64,000 nt of DNA. Origin: Oscillospiraceae bacterium. Lineage in GTDB: Bacteria > Bacillota > Clostridia > Saccharofermentanales > Saccharofermentanaceae. The stretch covers positions 62,001 to 126,000 of the forward strand of contig CACYMP010000004.1 in assembly GCA_902775565.1 (NCBI GenBank), read 5' to 3'. Below the pieces are notes generated by a model that made no database searches, had not been told where the DNA came from, and saw nothing but the letters and a program-made list of their open reading frames with translations. Positions 51,001 to 58,391 of the stretch are shown here, piece by piece. The position numbers and the translations under genes are program-made. The stretch's first letter is position 1. The number at the start of each line of letters is the position of its first letter.

Positions 51001-51124
51001 AGTCCGTATACTTGTCTGTGTTTCGCATAAAACACAGACATAAACACGGACTAGAGGCTCAAAACACGCGTCAGTCCGTAAACTTGTCCGTGTTCCGGAC
51101 AAAACACAGACATAAACACGGACT
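51001..51124. repeat. Dispersed paired palindrome, copy A (two 52-nt units, 72-nt period)
   Basis: Units 51001-51052 and 51073-51124. Each folds as AGTCCGT ... ACGGACT outside and TGTCTGTGTT/AACACAGACA inside, with an A+T internal loop (AAACT/TAAAC). In the second unit CCGTG is opposite CACAG. The 20-nt linker (AGAGGCTCAAAACACGCGTC) is partly repeated before the first unit. The same element, inverted, lies at 60194-60317. The stretch 50922-51247 has no gene; apparent ORFs in it are translations of the repeat. Confidence 0.85.
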
Positions 51125-51198
51125 GACACCGGGCAGGCATCAGATCGGCATCAGATTGACGCTCAGCACTCACCGCACGCCTGCCTGCGCAAAAAGCC

Positions 51199-51229
51199 AA
51201 CAAAAAAGGGGCCGCGGTCAGGCGGCCCC
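51199..51229 (-). terminator. Terminator of hpf
   Basis: GGGGCCGCC/GGCGGCCCC-type hairpin (51208-51229), then CCTTTTTTGTT on the minus strand. Confidence 0.85.
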
Positions 51230-51247
51230 CAAACAGTCAGTTAATAA

Positions 51248-51790
51248 TCAGTACTCAGGCTCAAGCAATCCGTAGCCGCCGTCGTTTCTCTTATAGATGA
51301 TGCATACCGAGTTGGTATCGCTGTCAAGATATACATAGAAATCGTGACCGAGCATCTCGAGCTGCAGAATAGCATCCTCTGTTGTCATCGGGCGCAGAGC
51401 GAACTGCTTGCGCTTCGTGATCTTGTCCTGGGGCTCATCTTCAAAGTCGAAGTCAGCGCCGCCGTCGTCCTCAAGGAAGTTGACGATTCCGGGATAGTCC
51501 TTCTTTTTCTTAAGGAACTTCGTCTTCTGCCTTCTGATCTGGGATTCGAGCTTGTCGACAGTCTTGTCGACGCCAGTCAGGATGTCTTCATCGCGTGCCT
51601 CGGCTCTGTAGATCTTTCCGTCGAGCTTCATGGTAATCTCGATTACCATCTTTGCGCCTTCGGGTCTGATGCGTACATTAAGGGTTCCTTCGTCACCGAA
51701 ATACTTGTCGAACTTGGACATCTTTGAAGCGATCTTGTCCTCAAGCCTTGGTCCGATCTTGATTCCGTTGCCCTGTGTTGTGATCTTCAT
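51248..51790 (-). CDS. hpf: Ribosome hibernation promoting factor, long form
   Basis: A 180-aa protein that dimerises 70S ribosomes to inactive 100S particles in stationary phase. N-terminal S30AE domain (KITTQGNGIKIGPRLEDKIASKMSKFDKYF) and C-terminal domain with KRKQFALRPMTTEDAILQLEMLGHDFYVYLDSDTNSVCIIYKRNDGGYGLLEPEY, the long-HPF dimerisation part; these are separated by a linker rich in D/E. ATG at 51788-51790 has GGGAG upstream; the longer frame goes through the promoter. Confidence 0.95.
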   Translation of the reverse strand: MKITTQGNGIKIGPRLEDKIASKMSKFDKYFGDEGTLNVRIRPEGAKMVIEITMKLDGKIYRAEARDEDILTGVDKTVDKLESQIRRQKTKFLKKKKDYPGIVNFLEDDGGADFDFEDEPQDKITKRKQFALRPMTTEDAILQLEMLGHDFYVYLDSDTNSVCIIYKRNDGGYGLLEPEY

Positions 51791-51842
51791 AGAATCACTC
51801 CCTTCCGTTTTGAAGATTGCAAAAGGCTTTGACCTTTTAATC

Positions 51843-51848
51843 ATTATA
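51843..51848 (-). promoter_or_regulatory. -10 element of hpf
   Basis: TATAAT on the minus strand 52 nt before the ATG; no good -35 hexamer (TATTAA at 17 bp), so it may need an activator or another sigma factor. Confidence 0.5.
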
Positions 51849-51912
51849 GAACACTAACCGCCCGATTAATATTAAATAACGGTTAATCTTTCAAAACTGC
51901 CGAAAAGAGCGG

Positions 51913-52767
51913 TCAGACTGCGCCCTCTTCTTTCGCCTTTCCAGACTTGCCGGAAGTGTGCTTCTTTGTAAGCTTGGAGATAATAAGAAGTATTACGGGG
52001 ATAATGACCGCTACTGCAGTAACGACTCCGATCAGCTTCCAGTTGACGCTTGCAAAACCGGTAGCATCGAACTCGCCGCTCTCGGCATTCTGCAGGTGCA
52101 TGAAGATGTTTACCGCATCGAAAACGATAGCGACAACAACGATCAGTCCGGACACCCAGTTAAGAACAGGAATACCTGCCCTGTCTTCCTTCTTGAGATT
52201 CGTGATGCTGTCACCCCTGAAATCAAGAACGCTTCCGATATAGTACGCGGCAGCGGCGGTAACGATCGTCTCGGGGATCATGTAAGTTGCGTTGTATCCG
52301 ATGGAATAGATGAGCGCTGCGTTCGTAGGGATAGACAGACCTGCCCAGACAGTCGCGCCTGAGATCACATGGCAGACAAATCTCAAAAAGCAGACGAGGA
52401 ATGTTCCGAGCAAAAGTCCGTATGCCTGTGAAGATACTTTTCGGAAAGCACCGCCTAAGCCGATGACGGTAAACGCTACAATGTAGTCCAAAAGGATAAC
52501 GGCGACAACAGACTGCCAAGTCGTAACGTAAGACAGAGTCTTAAGTCCGATAAGCTGCTGGATGACGCCGAAAACAAAAGCTACCAAAAGGCCGTATCTT
52601 ACGCCGTGTCTGTACGCGATGATGATGACCGGGAGCATGCATGCCACGGTAACTGAACCGCCGTAAGGAAGTTCAAGGATCTTGACGATCGAAAGCACGG
52701 TCGCGAGTGCGAGCATTATCGCCGCTTCCGTGAGCATTCTCGTTTTCGAAATGTTCTTTGCTGTCAT
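51913..52767 (-). CDS. thiT: Thiamine ECF transporter substrate-binding component ThiT
   Basis: A 284-aa membrane protein, the S-component that binds thiamine and works with the shared EcfA/EcfT module. Core residues about 8-200 show six helices with LTEAAIMLALATVLSIVKI, LPYGGSVTVACMLPVIIIAYRHG, GVIQQLIG and the WAGLS segment. A C-terminal addition of about 85 residues with two further helices (VLNWVSGLIVVVAIVFDAVNI, WKLIGVVTAVAVIIPVILLIIS) is unusual for ThiT, which is about 190 aa. The TPP riboswitch upstream confirms the thiamine link. Weak stem CTGxCCG overlaps the stop, then TTTTG. Confidence 0.9.
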   Translation of the reverse strand: MTAKNISKTRMLTEAAIMLALATVLSIVKILELPYGGSVTVACMLPVIIIAYRHGVRYGLLVAFVFGVIQQLIGLKTLSYVTTWQSVVAVILLDYIVAFTVIGLGGAFRKVSSQAYGLLLGTFLVCFLRFVCHVISGATVWAGLSIPTNAALIYSIGYNATYMIPETIVTAAAAYYIGSVLDFRGDSITNLKKEDRAGIPVLNWVSGLIVVVAIVFDAVNIFMHLQNAESGEFDATGFASVNWKLIGVVTAVAVIIPVILLIISKLTKKHTSGKSGKAKEEGAV

Positions 52768-52810
52768 AAAAATACCTCCGCTTCGGAAACCGACCTGCGT
52801 CTAATCTCCA

Positions 52811-52934
52811 TCGGAGGAAATCCATGTTAATAGATATTATTCCCTACGCCGGCATTATCCGTCAGGTTCAGCGGGTCGGCGATTACTGCCCTCTCAGCCT
52901 GATACACGGTATGTCGCCGCGCCCAAGCTCCCCG
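52811..52934 (-). promoter_or_regulatory. TPP riboswitch controlling thiT
   Basis: The aptamer (about 52839-52934) shows CAGGCTGAGAGGG, ACCCGCTGAACCTGA and GGATAATGCCGGCGTAGGGA, the canonical THI box. Downstream, CCTCCG at 52811-52816 can pair with the SD CGGAGG at 52775-52780 before the ATG, so control probably acts on translation: ligand-bound aptamer would leave the anti-SD free. No terminator hairpin with a T-run is seen. Confidence 0.95.
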
Positions 52935-52955
52935 TTATTTCCGTTTTCGCGAGCA

Positions 52956-52984
52956 AATATACTACAGGCGTCCGAGTTTTACAA
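52956..52984 (-). promoter_or_regulatory. Promoter of the TPP riboswitch-thiT unit
   Basis: TTGTAA (52979-52984), 17 bp, TATATT (52956-52961) on the minus strand. It overlaps the last codons of the hydrolase gene, and transcription would start a few nt before the aptamer. Confidence 0.7.
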
Positions 52985-53990
52985 GCCTTATGAGACAAGA
53001 TTCGATAAACTTCTGAACTTCCCTCTCATAAAGCGCCTGCGAGTTCTCGTAGCACATCAGGTGGCGCGCATCGTTGATAACAACCATACGCTTGCGGCAC
53101 CTCAGGTTATCGTAAATATCGTTGATGCCGCGCGGAAGCGTCTCATCGTCTTCACCACCGGCGAAAATCAGGACAGGCACCCTTATCCTTCCTGCATGCA
53201 CGGCGCAGTCGCAGACATTCATATCAAAGCCGAACCTGTTCTTTGTAAGCATCCTGAGCCTGTAGATCGCAGCATCGGTGTTGATGAACTTGTCGCGCGA
53301 AATAACGTTTTTCAGGAAGTTCGGCAGAGTATCGACAGGCGAATCCGCAATAATGCCGCACACCTCGGGGCAGAAGCCTTTCTGCTGTGCCGCCAGGAGC
53401 GCTGCCGTTGCGCCGACTCCACGTCCGAAAATATAGATCCTGCAGTAAGGTCCCAGTCTCCTCTTGGTAAACTCGAACCAGCAGTCGAGATCGACGCTCT
53501 CTCTTAATCCCCAGGTAAAGCTCTTACCGCCGCTCATGCCGTGACCTCTCATATGCGTTATGAGAACATGGCACTGAATCTTTTTCATGAGGAGTTTTGC
53601 ATATGCCGCGACTTCTGTAGGTTCTTCGTCATATGCGTGGACAAGTATTACCATGTTGCGGCATCCGGGTTCCGTGGAAGGCCTGTAATACGCGGAGAGC
53701 CAGGTTCCGTCGAACGCGCCCATCCTTACGTTTATCCACTCTCTCCTGAAGGAATAAAACCAGTTGCGTCCCCTGCCGGTTATGGTCGTACGGTCGAGCT
53801 GCGTAGGTGCCCTGTCGACCTGTGGCTGCGGCTTAGGGCGCGAATAGATGCGCTTATAAAGCCTTTCGCAATAGATGAGGAAATACGCAAAAGCGCCCGC
53901 GGCAACCAGAACCATGACGAGCACGGCTAAAAGGACGACTAATGCGCCTGTGTTCATCTCAAGATTTACGGTTGCAGGCAGTGTCTGCAA
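52962..53990 (-). CDS. Membrane-anchored alpha/beta hydrolase without the nucleophile Ser
   Basis: A roughly 342-aa protein with a signal anchor near the N-terminus (ALVVLLAVLVMVLVAAGAFAYFLIY) and an alpha/beta-hydrolase domain of the type LVHAYDEEPTEVAAYAK, HMRGHGMSGG, then IYIFGRGVGATAALLAA where GxSxG would stand: the Ser is Gly. Distal parts look normal: VPVLIFAGGEDDETLP and NDARHLM with the catalytic His. It is either a non-catalytic homologue or uses another residue. Start: TTG at 53988-53990 behind GGAGGG (5 nt) is preferred; ATG at 53955-53957 has no good SD. Overlaps pepP by 32 nt or less. Confidence 0.72.
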   Translation of the reverse strand: MQTLPATVNLEMNTGALVVLLAVLVMVLVAAGAFAYFLIYCERLYKRIYSRPKPQPQVDRAPTQLDRTTITGRGRNWFYSFRREWINVRMGAFDGTWLSAYYRPSTEPGCRNMVILVHAYDEEPTEVAAYAKLLMKKIQCHVLITHMRGHGMSGGKSFTWGLRESVDLDCWFEFTKRRLGPYCRIYIFGRGVGATAALLAAQQKGFCPEVCGIIADSPVDTLPNFLKNVISRDKFINTDAAIYRLRMLTKNRFGFDMNVCDCAVHAGRIRVPVLIFAGGEDDETLPRGINDIYDNLRCRKRMVVINDARHLMCYENSQALYEREVQKFIESCLIRLVKLGRL

Positions 53991-55224
53991 TAATTCCCTC
54001 CAGGTCATCGGCGCCGGAGCTCAAAAGACGGCAGCCGTCAGTAGTCAGGACGACGTCGTCTTCTATCCTGAAACCGACTCCCCATTCGGGTATATAAACG
54101 CCGGGCTCAACAGCAAGGCAGTTTCCGGGTGCGAAAGCGAGGTCGCGTGAACCGACGTCATGAACGTCCAGTCCCAGAAAATGTGAAGTGTTGTGCCAGT
54201 AGTAAGCAAGTACATCGTCCTTGCTGAAATTATCTTTTATTAGACCCTGCTCCGCAAGCCATTTGCCTGCGATGTCATACATTTGTGAATTAAGGCCGGC
54301 AAAAGTCTTGCCCGGAGCGATAAATCCGAACGCCGCTGCGCGGAGTTCCCTGATAAGACCAAGGAGCTTGACTCTCTTATCGTCATCGGATTCGGGGCGT
54401 CCGACAAAATAAACTCTCGAAATATCCGCGCAGTATCCGTTAACCCTTGCGCCAACATCGACCTGTATGAAGGATCCTTCCTGAGCGATGCCGTCACCGT
54501 CTCTCTCGGGATCGCCGTGATGCAGATAGAATGCATTTTTACCGCAGCATACGATCGTCTGGAACGCGAAAAGCATGTTGCTTCTCTTTGTCATCTCATA
54601 TTCGAGCTTTGCATAAAGTTCGTATTCGGAGATGCCGGGACGGATCATCTTTTTCATCTCAGCGAGAGCTTCTTCGGTCACGCGCGCGGCTTCCTCGATC
54701 GAAGCAGTCTCGGCTTCGCTTTTCACGAGGCGCATTTCAACAAGGATTCCCGAGATATCCAAAGGCTCTCTTCCCTGCTTGCGGCTTCTTTCCGCGAATT
54801 CCCTCGTTACCTGCATTACCGAACCGCCGTCGACTCCGAAACGCAGAGTATTGTCAGACGCAAGCTTAAAGACCTCGTCAGCAAAGGTCTCCCTGTCTTT
54901 TATCATGTCTTCGGAAATACCCGATATGCGGGCAATCTCGGAGAAATCCATGCGTTTGCCCGTCCACCGCTCTTTGAGCTTGTCATGCTCGGGCGCGAAA
55001 ATGCGCTCACTGACCGCGCCGTCCTTCTTAACGATGACCAGCATGAAGTCCGGTCTTTCGAGTCCTGTGAGATAGAAGAAATTACGGTCGGGAAGGAATC
55101 TGTACTCCGTATCGGCGCACATCTTTTTCTCTTCGCCCGAAAAAACGAAAGCCGCCGTGTTATCGGGCAGCTTTTCCGCGAAGACTCTTCTGTTGCTGCG
55201 GAAGAATTCCGGTCCGGTTACCAT
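53959..55224 (-). CDS. pepP: Xaa-Pro aminopeptidase (aminopeptidase P, M24B)
   Basis: A 421-aa metallopeptidase that removes N-terminal residues before proline. The N-terminal AMP_N domain (FFRSNRRVFAEKL, NFFYLTGLERPDFMLVI) and the pita-bread catalytic domain are complete; metal ligands are seen as VDVGA and CADISR (Asp), SHFLGLDVHD (His), AVEPGVYIP (Glu) and GFRIEDDVV (Glu). The length is close to typical. It starts inside the acyltransferase gene (7-nt overlap). Confidence 0.93.
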   Translation of the reverse strand: MVTGPEFFRSNRRVFAEKLPDNTAAFVFSGEEKKMCADTEYRFLPDRNFFYLTGLERPDFMLVIVKKDGAVSERIFAPEHDKLKERWTGKRMDFSEIARISGISEDMIKDRETFADEVFKLASDNTLRFGVDGGSVMQVTREFAERSRKQGREPLDISGILVEMRLVKSEAETASIEEAARVTEEALAEMKKMIRPGISEYELYAKLEYEMTKRSNMLFAFQTIVCCGKNAFYLHHGDPERDGDGIAQEGSFIQVDVGARVNGYCADISRVYFVGRPESDDDKRVKLLGLIRELRAAAFGFIAPGKTFAGLNSQMYDIAGKWLAEQGLIKDNFSKDDVLAYYWHNTSHFLGLDVHDVGSRDLAFAPGNCLAVEPGVYIPEWGVGFRIEDDVVLTTDGCRLLSSGADDLEGIIADTACNRKS

Positions 55225-55874
55225 TGTCTGACACCATCCGAACGAACATTATACTCGTCGAACAGTATCGTATTGTTGATGTAATTGAGCGTTGCGCCGG
55301 GCGAACGTCTGATAAGGCCCGGATTGCCGATTACTATCGAACCGTCGGGTACGTCGAAGTTAACATAGGCACCGGGCGCGATGAGCACGTTGTTGCCTAT
55401 ATTGATATTACCGACTATGACTGCGTTGGCGCCGATCCAGACGTAATTTCCGATGTGCGGAGAACCCTTCCTCTTGCCTCTGAACTGCGTACCGATGACA
55501 ACACCCGTCGAAACGTTTACGTTGTGACCGATAACACTCTTCGGATGGATGATGACACGTCCGAAATGCGCAAGATAGAAGCCCTTGCCGATATTCGTAT
55601 CGTAAGGGATCTGGAAATGATATTTGCGGCTCAGTCTGTCGAGTCTCATATTTGTGATATGAAATTTTATCTCTGCGATCTTCCTTCTGATACCGTCGTA
55701 TTTCTGGATCTGATCGTAGTAATAGCGGGTACGGCGCATGACGCTGATATAGCTGAACTCAGGGGAAGACCGTCTCTCCTGGAGATAGCAGGCGTAGATA
55801 TTCTTATAACGTCTGGCATTTCCGGTGTACCTAAACAGGTCGGAATATATGATGTCTTTGAGTTCATCAGTCAT
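55218..55874 (-). CDS. Serine-acetyltransferase-like hexapeptide acyltransferase
   Basis: A 218-aa left-handed beta-helix protein. An N-terminal helical part (about 1-85) is followed by hexapeptide repeats: NIGKGFYLAHFGRVIIHPKSVIGHNVNVSTGVVIG, NYVWIGANAVIVGNINIGNNVLIAPGAYV, and GSIVIGNPGLIRR. It resembles the family around serine O-acetyltransferase and WcaB; the acceptor could be serine or a sugar. There is no cysK next to it, so cysteine synthesis is not supported, and no other polysaccharide gene is adjacent either. Promoter upstream at 55905-55933. Confidence 0.75.
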   Translation of the reverse strand: MTDELKDIIYSDLFRYTGNARRYKNIYACYLQERRSSPEFSYISVMRRTRYYYDQIQKYDGIRRKIAEIKFHITNMRLDRLSRKYHFQIPYDTNIGKGFYLAHFGRVIIHPKSVIGHNVNVSTGVVIGTQFRGKRKGSPHIGNYVWIGANAVIVGNINIGNNVLIAPGAYVNFDVPDGSIVIGNPGLIRRSPGATLNYINNTILFDEYNVRSDGVRQW

Positions 55875-55904
55875 GCAGGATAATTCCCCTCTTTTTCTAT
55901 GAAA

Positions 55905-55933
55905 ATTCTATATCTTTTTGCCCGATAACTCAA
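55905..55933 (-). promoter_or_regulatory. Promoter of the acyltransferase-pepP-hydrolase operon
   Basis: TTGAGT (55928-55933), 17 bp, TAGAAT (55905-55910) on the minus strand, 31 nt before the ATG. Confidence 0.6.
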
Positions 55934-55973
55934 TAAGGTGAGAAGCCGATTTTTTTGTACACAGTGGCTTATC

Positions 55974-56002
55974 TTTACATGTTAGCTTAAAAAATATATA
56001 GT
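55974..56002 (+). promoter_or_regulatory. Promoter of the AraC-family gene
   Basis: TTTACA (55974-55979), 17 bp, TATAGT (55997-56002). The divergent arrangement with the acyltransferase promoter leaves about 40 nt between the -35 hexamers, room for shared regulation. Confidence 0.6.
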
Positions 56003-56061
56003 CTAAATGGATAGTCAAAAATACGTGATATAAGACCGCCACATGCGGCGAAAGGGTCCTA

Positions 56062-56829
56062 ATGTTAAATATAGAAAAAGAGCTTGCCAGAAGGCTGATG
56101 GACGAAAGAAATGCAGAAGGTCGTCTCGAAGGCTATAACCGCGAGATCAACTTCTACGAGACAGTCGCAAGCGGCAATACAAGGGCACTTGAAGAACGTC
56201 TTAAGGGATTCGGCGCGGGTCAGGTCCTTGGAAAGCTCAGCAACAGCGCGCTTCAGAACCGCAAGTATCACGCGGTAATACTGGCTGCGCTCGTTAGCCG
56301 TTTCTGCATCGAACAGGGAATGGAGATATCCGTCGCCTATACATTGAGTGACATCTATATCGAGCTCATAGACAATTCAACATCCGGCGAGGAAGTAAGG
56401 CAGCTCCAGATGGACCTGCTCCGCAACTACTGCCGCAAGATGAACGAGCTGACAAAGAGCAAAGTAGTTTCGCGCCACATCGTCATCGCGATCGACTATA
56501 TCCGCTCGCATATCCAGGATAACCTTACTGTCGAATCGATCGCTGATTCGCTGTCGCTCAACTCTTCTTACCTTTCCAAGCTTTTCAAGCAGGAGATGGG
56601 CATCACGTTAAGCCGCTATATAAGAGACCAGAAGATAAATGTCGCATGCAATATGCTGCGTCATCTCGATGAGTCATCGCTGACAGTCGCGAATTATCTC
56701 GGTTTCTCGTCGCAGTCACATTTCATCCAGGTATTCAAGAAGACGACCGGCATGACGCCTGAAGAATACAGACGTAAGAATTACCATCAGAGCTGGATGA
56801 ACGGCGAACCGGAAGACACCGGAAAATAA
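56062..56829 (+). CDS. AraC-family transcriptional regulator
   Basis: A 255-aa regulator with a C-terminal AraC/XylS double HTH (about 145-245): AIDYIRSHIQDNLTVESIADSLSLNSSYLSKLFKQEMGITLSRYI, CNMLRHLDESSLTVANYLGFSSQSHFIQVFKKTTGMTPEEYRR. Its N-terminal 140 residues are helical without a cupin barrel, thus an effector domain of another kind, similar to helical regions of two-component AraC proteins. AAAGGG lies 6 nt before the ATG. Target unknown; the divergent acyltransferase operon is the obvious candidate. Confidence 0.88.
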   Translation: MLNIEKELARRLMDERNAEGRLEGYNREINFYETVASGNTRALEERLKGFGAGQVLGKLSNSALQNRKYHAVILAALVSRFCIEQGMEISVAYTLSDIYIELIDNSTSGEEVRQLQMDLLRNYCRKMNELTKSKVVSRHIVIAIDYIRSHIQDNLTVESIADSLSLNSSYLSKLFKQEMGITLSRYIRDQKINVACNMLRHLDESSLTVANYLGFSSQSHFIQVFKKTTGMTPEEYRRKNYHQSWMNGEPEDTGK

Positions 56830-56856
56830 GCCTTACGGCAATATAGCTTCACATCA

Positions 56857-56892
56857 AATGCACACGTAGTTCATCTGAATTCCGTGTGCATT
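56857..56892 (+). terminator. Hairpin between convergent AraC and transglutaminase genes
   Basis: AATGCACACG/CGTGTGCATT, a 10-bp stem with a 16-nt loop, followed by GGTTTTG. It lies across the stop codon of the convergent transglutaminase gene. T-run is short, so weak terminator at best. Confidence 0.45.
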
Positions 56893-58391
56893 GGTTTTGT
56901 CTGGTATTTTGCGTCGTACCCCTTATATTTCGAAGGCAGGCTGATATAAAGCCTCGGACAGTCATCGAAAGCCCAGCTGCCAAGCCTTTTGACGGAATCA
57001 GGGATCCTGACATATGCAAGTTCGTCGCATACGTCGAACGCCTCCTGACCGATACGCTCAAGCCCCTCGGGGAAATAAATATACTCCAGGTCCTCGCAGC
57101 TGTTGAATGCCTCCTGACCTATCTCTTTTACCGTGTCCGGCAGTATCACTTCAGTGATAAGGTCGCAGTCGAAGAAACACTTCTTTCCGATGCACGTGAT
57201 ATTGGAATCAGGCGCGAAAACGATCTTCGAAAAACCGTTAACACCGTAAGGCATCTGTATCGTGCCGCTTCCGTATATCGTGAGCGTTCCGTCGCGCGAG
57301 ATGGTAAAAGTCGCATCCTTGCCGCACGAACCGGATCTCTCGTATCCGTGCACCGTATCGGCATCGCAGATCTTATGTCTGTACGAGAATGTCTCCAAAG
57401 GCTGCAGATAGTAATTGTATGAAGCCTCTCCCTCAACGATCTTGCCTTTGTCCCAGGACTTGCCCTCATATGCTCTTCCCGAGTCGTAGGAAGGATCGAC
57501 AAAACGCCATTTGCCTCCGACGTAACAGGCAGCCCAGGCGTGATCAGGGGTCTCGTCTTCCGTAAGGTTTTCGGCCATCATCTCATCGTAGCTTCCGAGT
57601 CCTACGCCGAACTCGACCGTCGCAGGTATTCCCTGCGCCCTGCAAAGCGCGGTAAAAACATTTCCGAAGCCTTCGCACACGGCGATTCCGCGTCTCATCA
57701 GACAGATAGCTCCGTCCTGATAGACCATCTTGTTTTCCTTGTCGGCCTGAGTATTGTCGTAGGCCATATTCGAAATGATGTAAGTGTAGATGTGATAGAC
57801 CTTCTCCCAGTCATTCTCCGCATCCGCACAGATCTGTCTGGAATACTCGATTATCAAAGGATCATCGGACTCAATGTCATTCTGCGGCTGAAGGAGCTCT
57901 TTAAGGGATTGTTCGTCGTCCCTCAGCTCCGTGCACCGCTCGACATTGAAATCGTATGTCGGTGACTTGTAGAAATGGATCTGCCCGTCATCGCCCAGGA
58001 AAATGTAGTTGTCATCCTGCGTAACGACGGCGGACCCGATCTGGTAGCTGACCATGACATAATACAGCCTGCCCCTGTTCAGATATCCGTCAAAATCGAT
58101 GGAGAACCTGCCGCTCTGCCTTTTGAAACGCCTTACGATGTTGTTATCGTCAGCCGTGCACAACGTGATCTCGAAAATGCTCGCCGCCTCTGTATCGACA
58201 ACGAAGCTCGTCCCGTCAACGCCCAGCTTTATCGTGCCGCCGTCAAAGGTAACAAGCTCATACGACGTGTAAGACGCCGCTTCGGGAGCAAACTTTTTCT
58301 TAGCCGCAAGGACCTGCGGGCATGGGCCCAGACTCACTGCCATGACAGCGGTCATCAGTGCCGCACATAAACGCAGGCCAAAAGGAATCAT
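56871..58391 (-). CDS. Secreted transglutaminase-like protein with LRR_5 repeats
   Basis: A 506-aa exported protein. Signal peptide about 1-29 (LCAALMTAVMAVSLGPCPQVLAA). The middle is a transglutaminase-like/papain-fold domain: GIAVCEGFGNVFTALCRAQGI (Cys near 239), DHAWAACYVGGKWRFVDPSYD (His near 284, Asp near 299). The C-terminus carries BspA-type leucine-rich repeats (CFFDCDLITEVILPDTVKEIGQEAF; AFNSCEDLEYIYFPEGLERIGQEAF). Such combinations occur in gut Clostridia surface proteins. It may act as a peptidase or a binding protein at the cell wall. The start overlaps the proS stop as TGATG. Confidence 0.86.
   Translation of the reverse strand: MIPFGLRLCAALMTAVMAVSLGPCPQVLAAKKKFAPEAASYTSYELVTFDGGTIKLGVDGTSFVVDTEAASIFEITLCTADDNNIVRRFKRQSGRFSIDFDGYLNRGRLYYVMVSYQIGSAVVTQDDNYIFLGDDGQIHFYKSPTYDFNVERCTELRDDEQSLKELLQPQNDIESDDPLIIEYSRQICADAENDWEKVYHIYTYIISNMAYDNTQADKENKMVYQDGAICLMRRGIAVCEGFGNVFTALCRAQGIPATVEFGVGLGSYDEMMAENLTEDETPDHAWAACYVGGKWRFVDPSYDSGRAYEGKSWDKGKIVEGEASYNYYLQPLETFSYRHKICDADTVHGYERSGSCGKDATFTISRDGTLTIYGSGTIQMPYGVNGFSKIVFAPDSNITCIGKKCFFDCDLITEVILPDTVKEIGQEAFNSCEDLEYIYFPEGLERIGQEAFDVCDELAYVRIPDSVKRLGSWAFDDCPRLYISLPSKYKGYDAKYQTKPMHTEFR

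Noticed and set aside
50911-51129. Open frames translating as MSVRVYVCVL-like peptides, and similar frames near 60216
   Set aside because: They are translations of the palindromic repeat in several frames; similarity between loci comes from the repeat, with no RBS.
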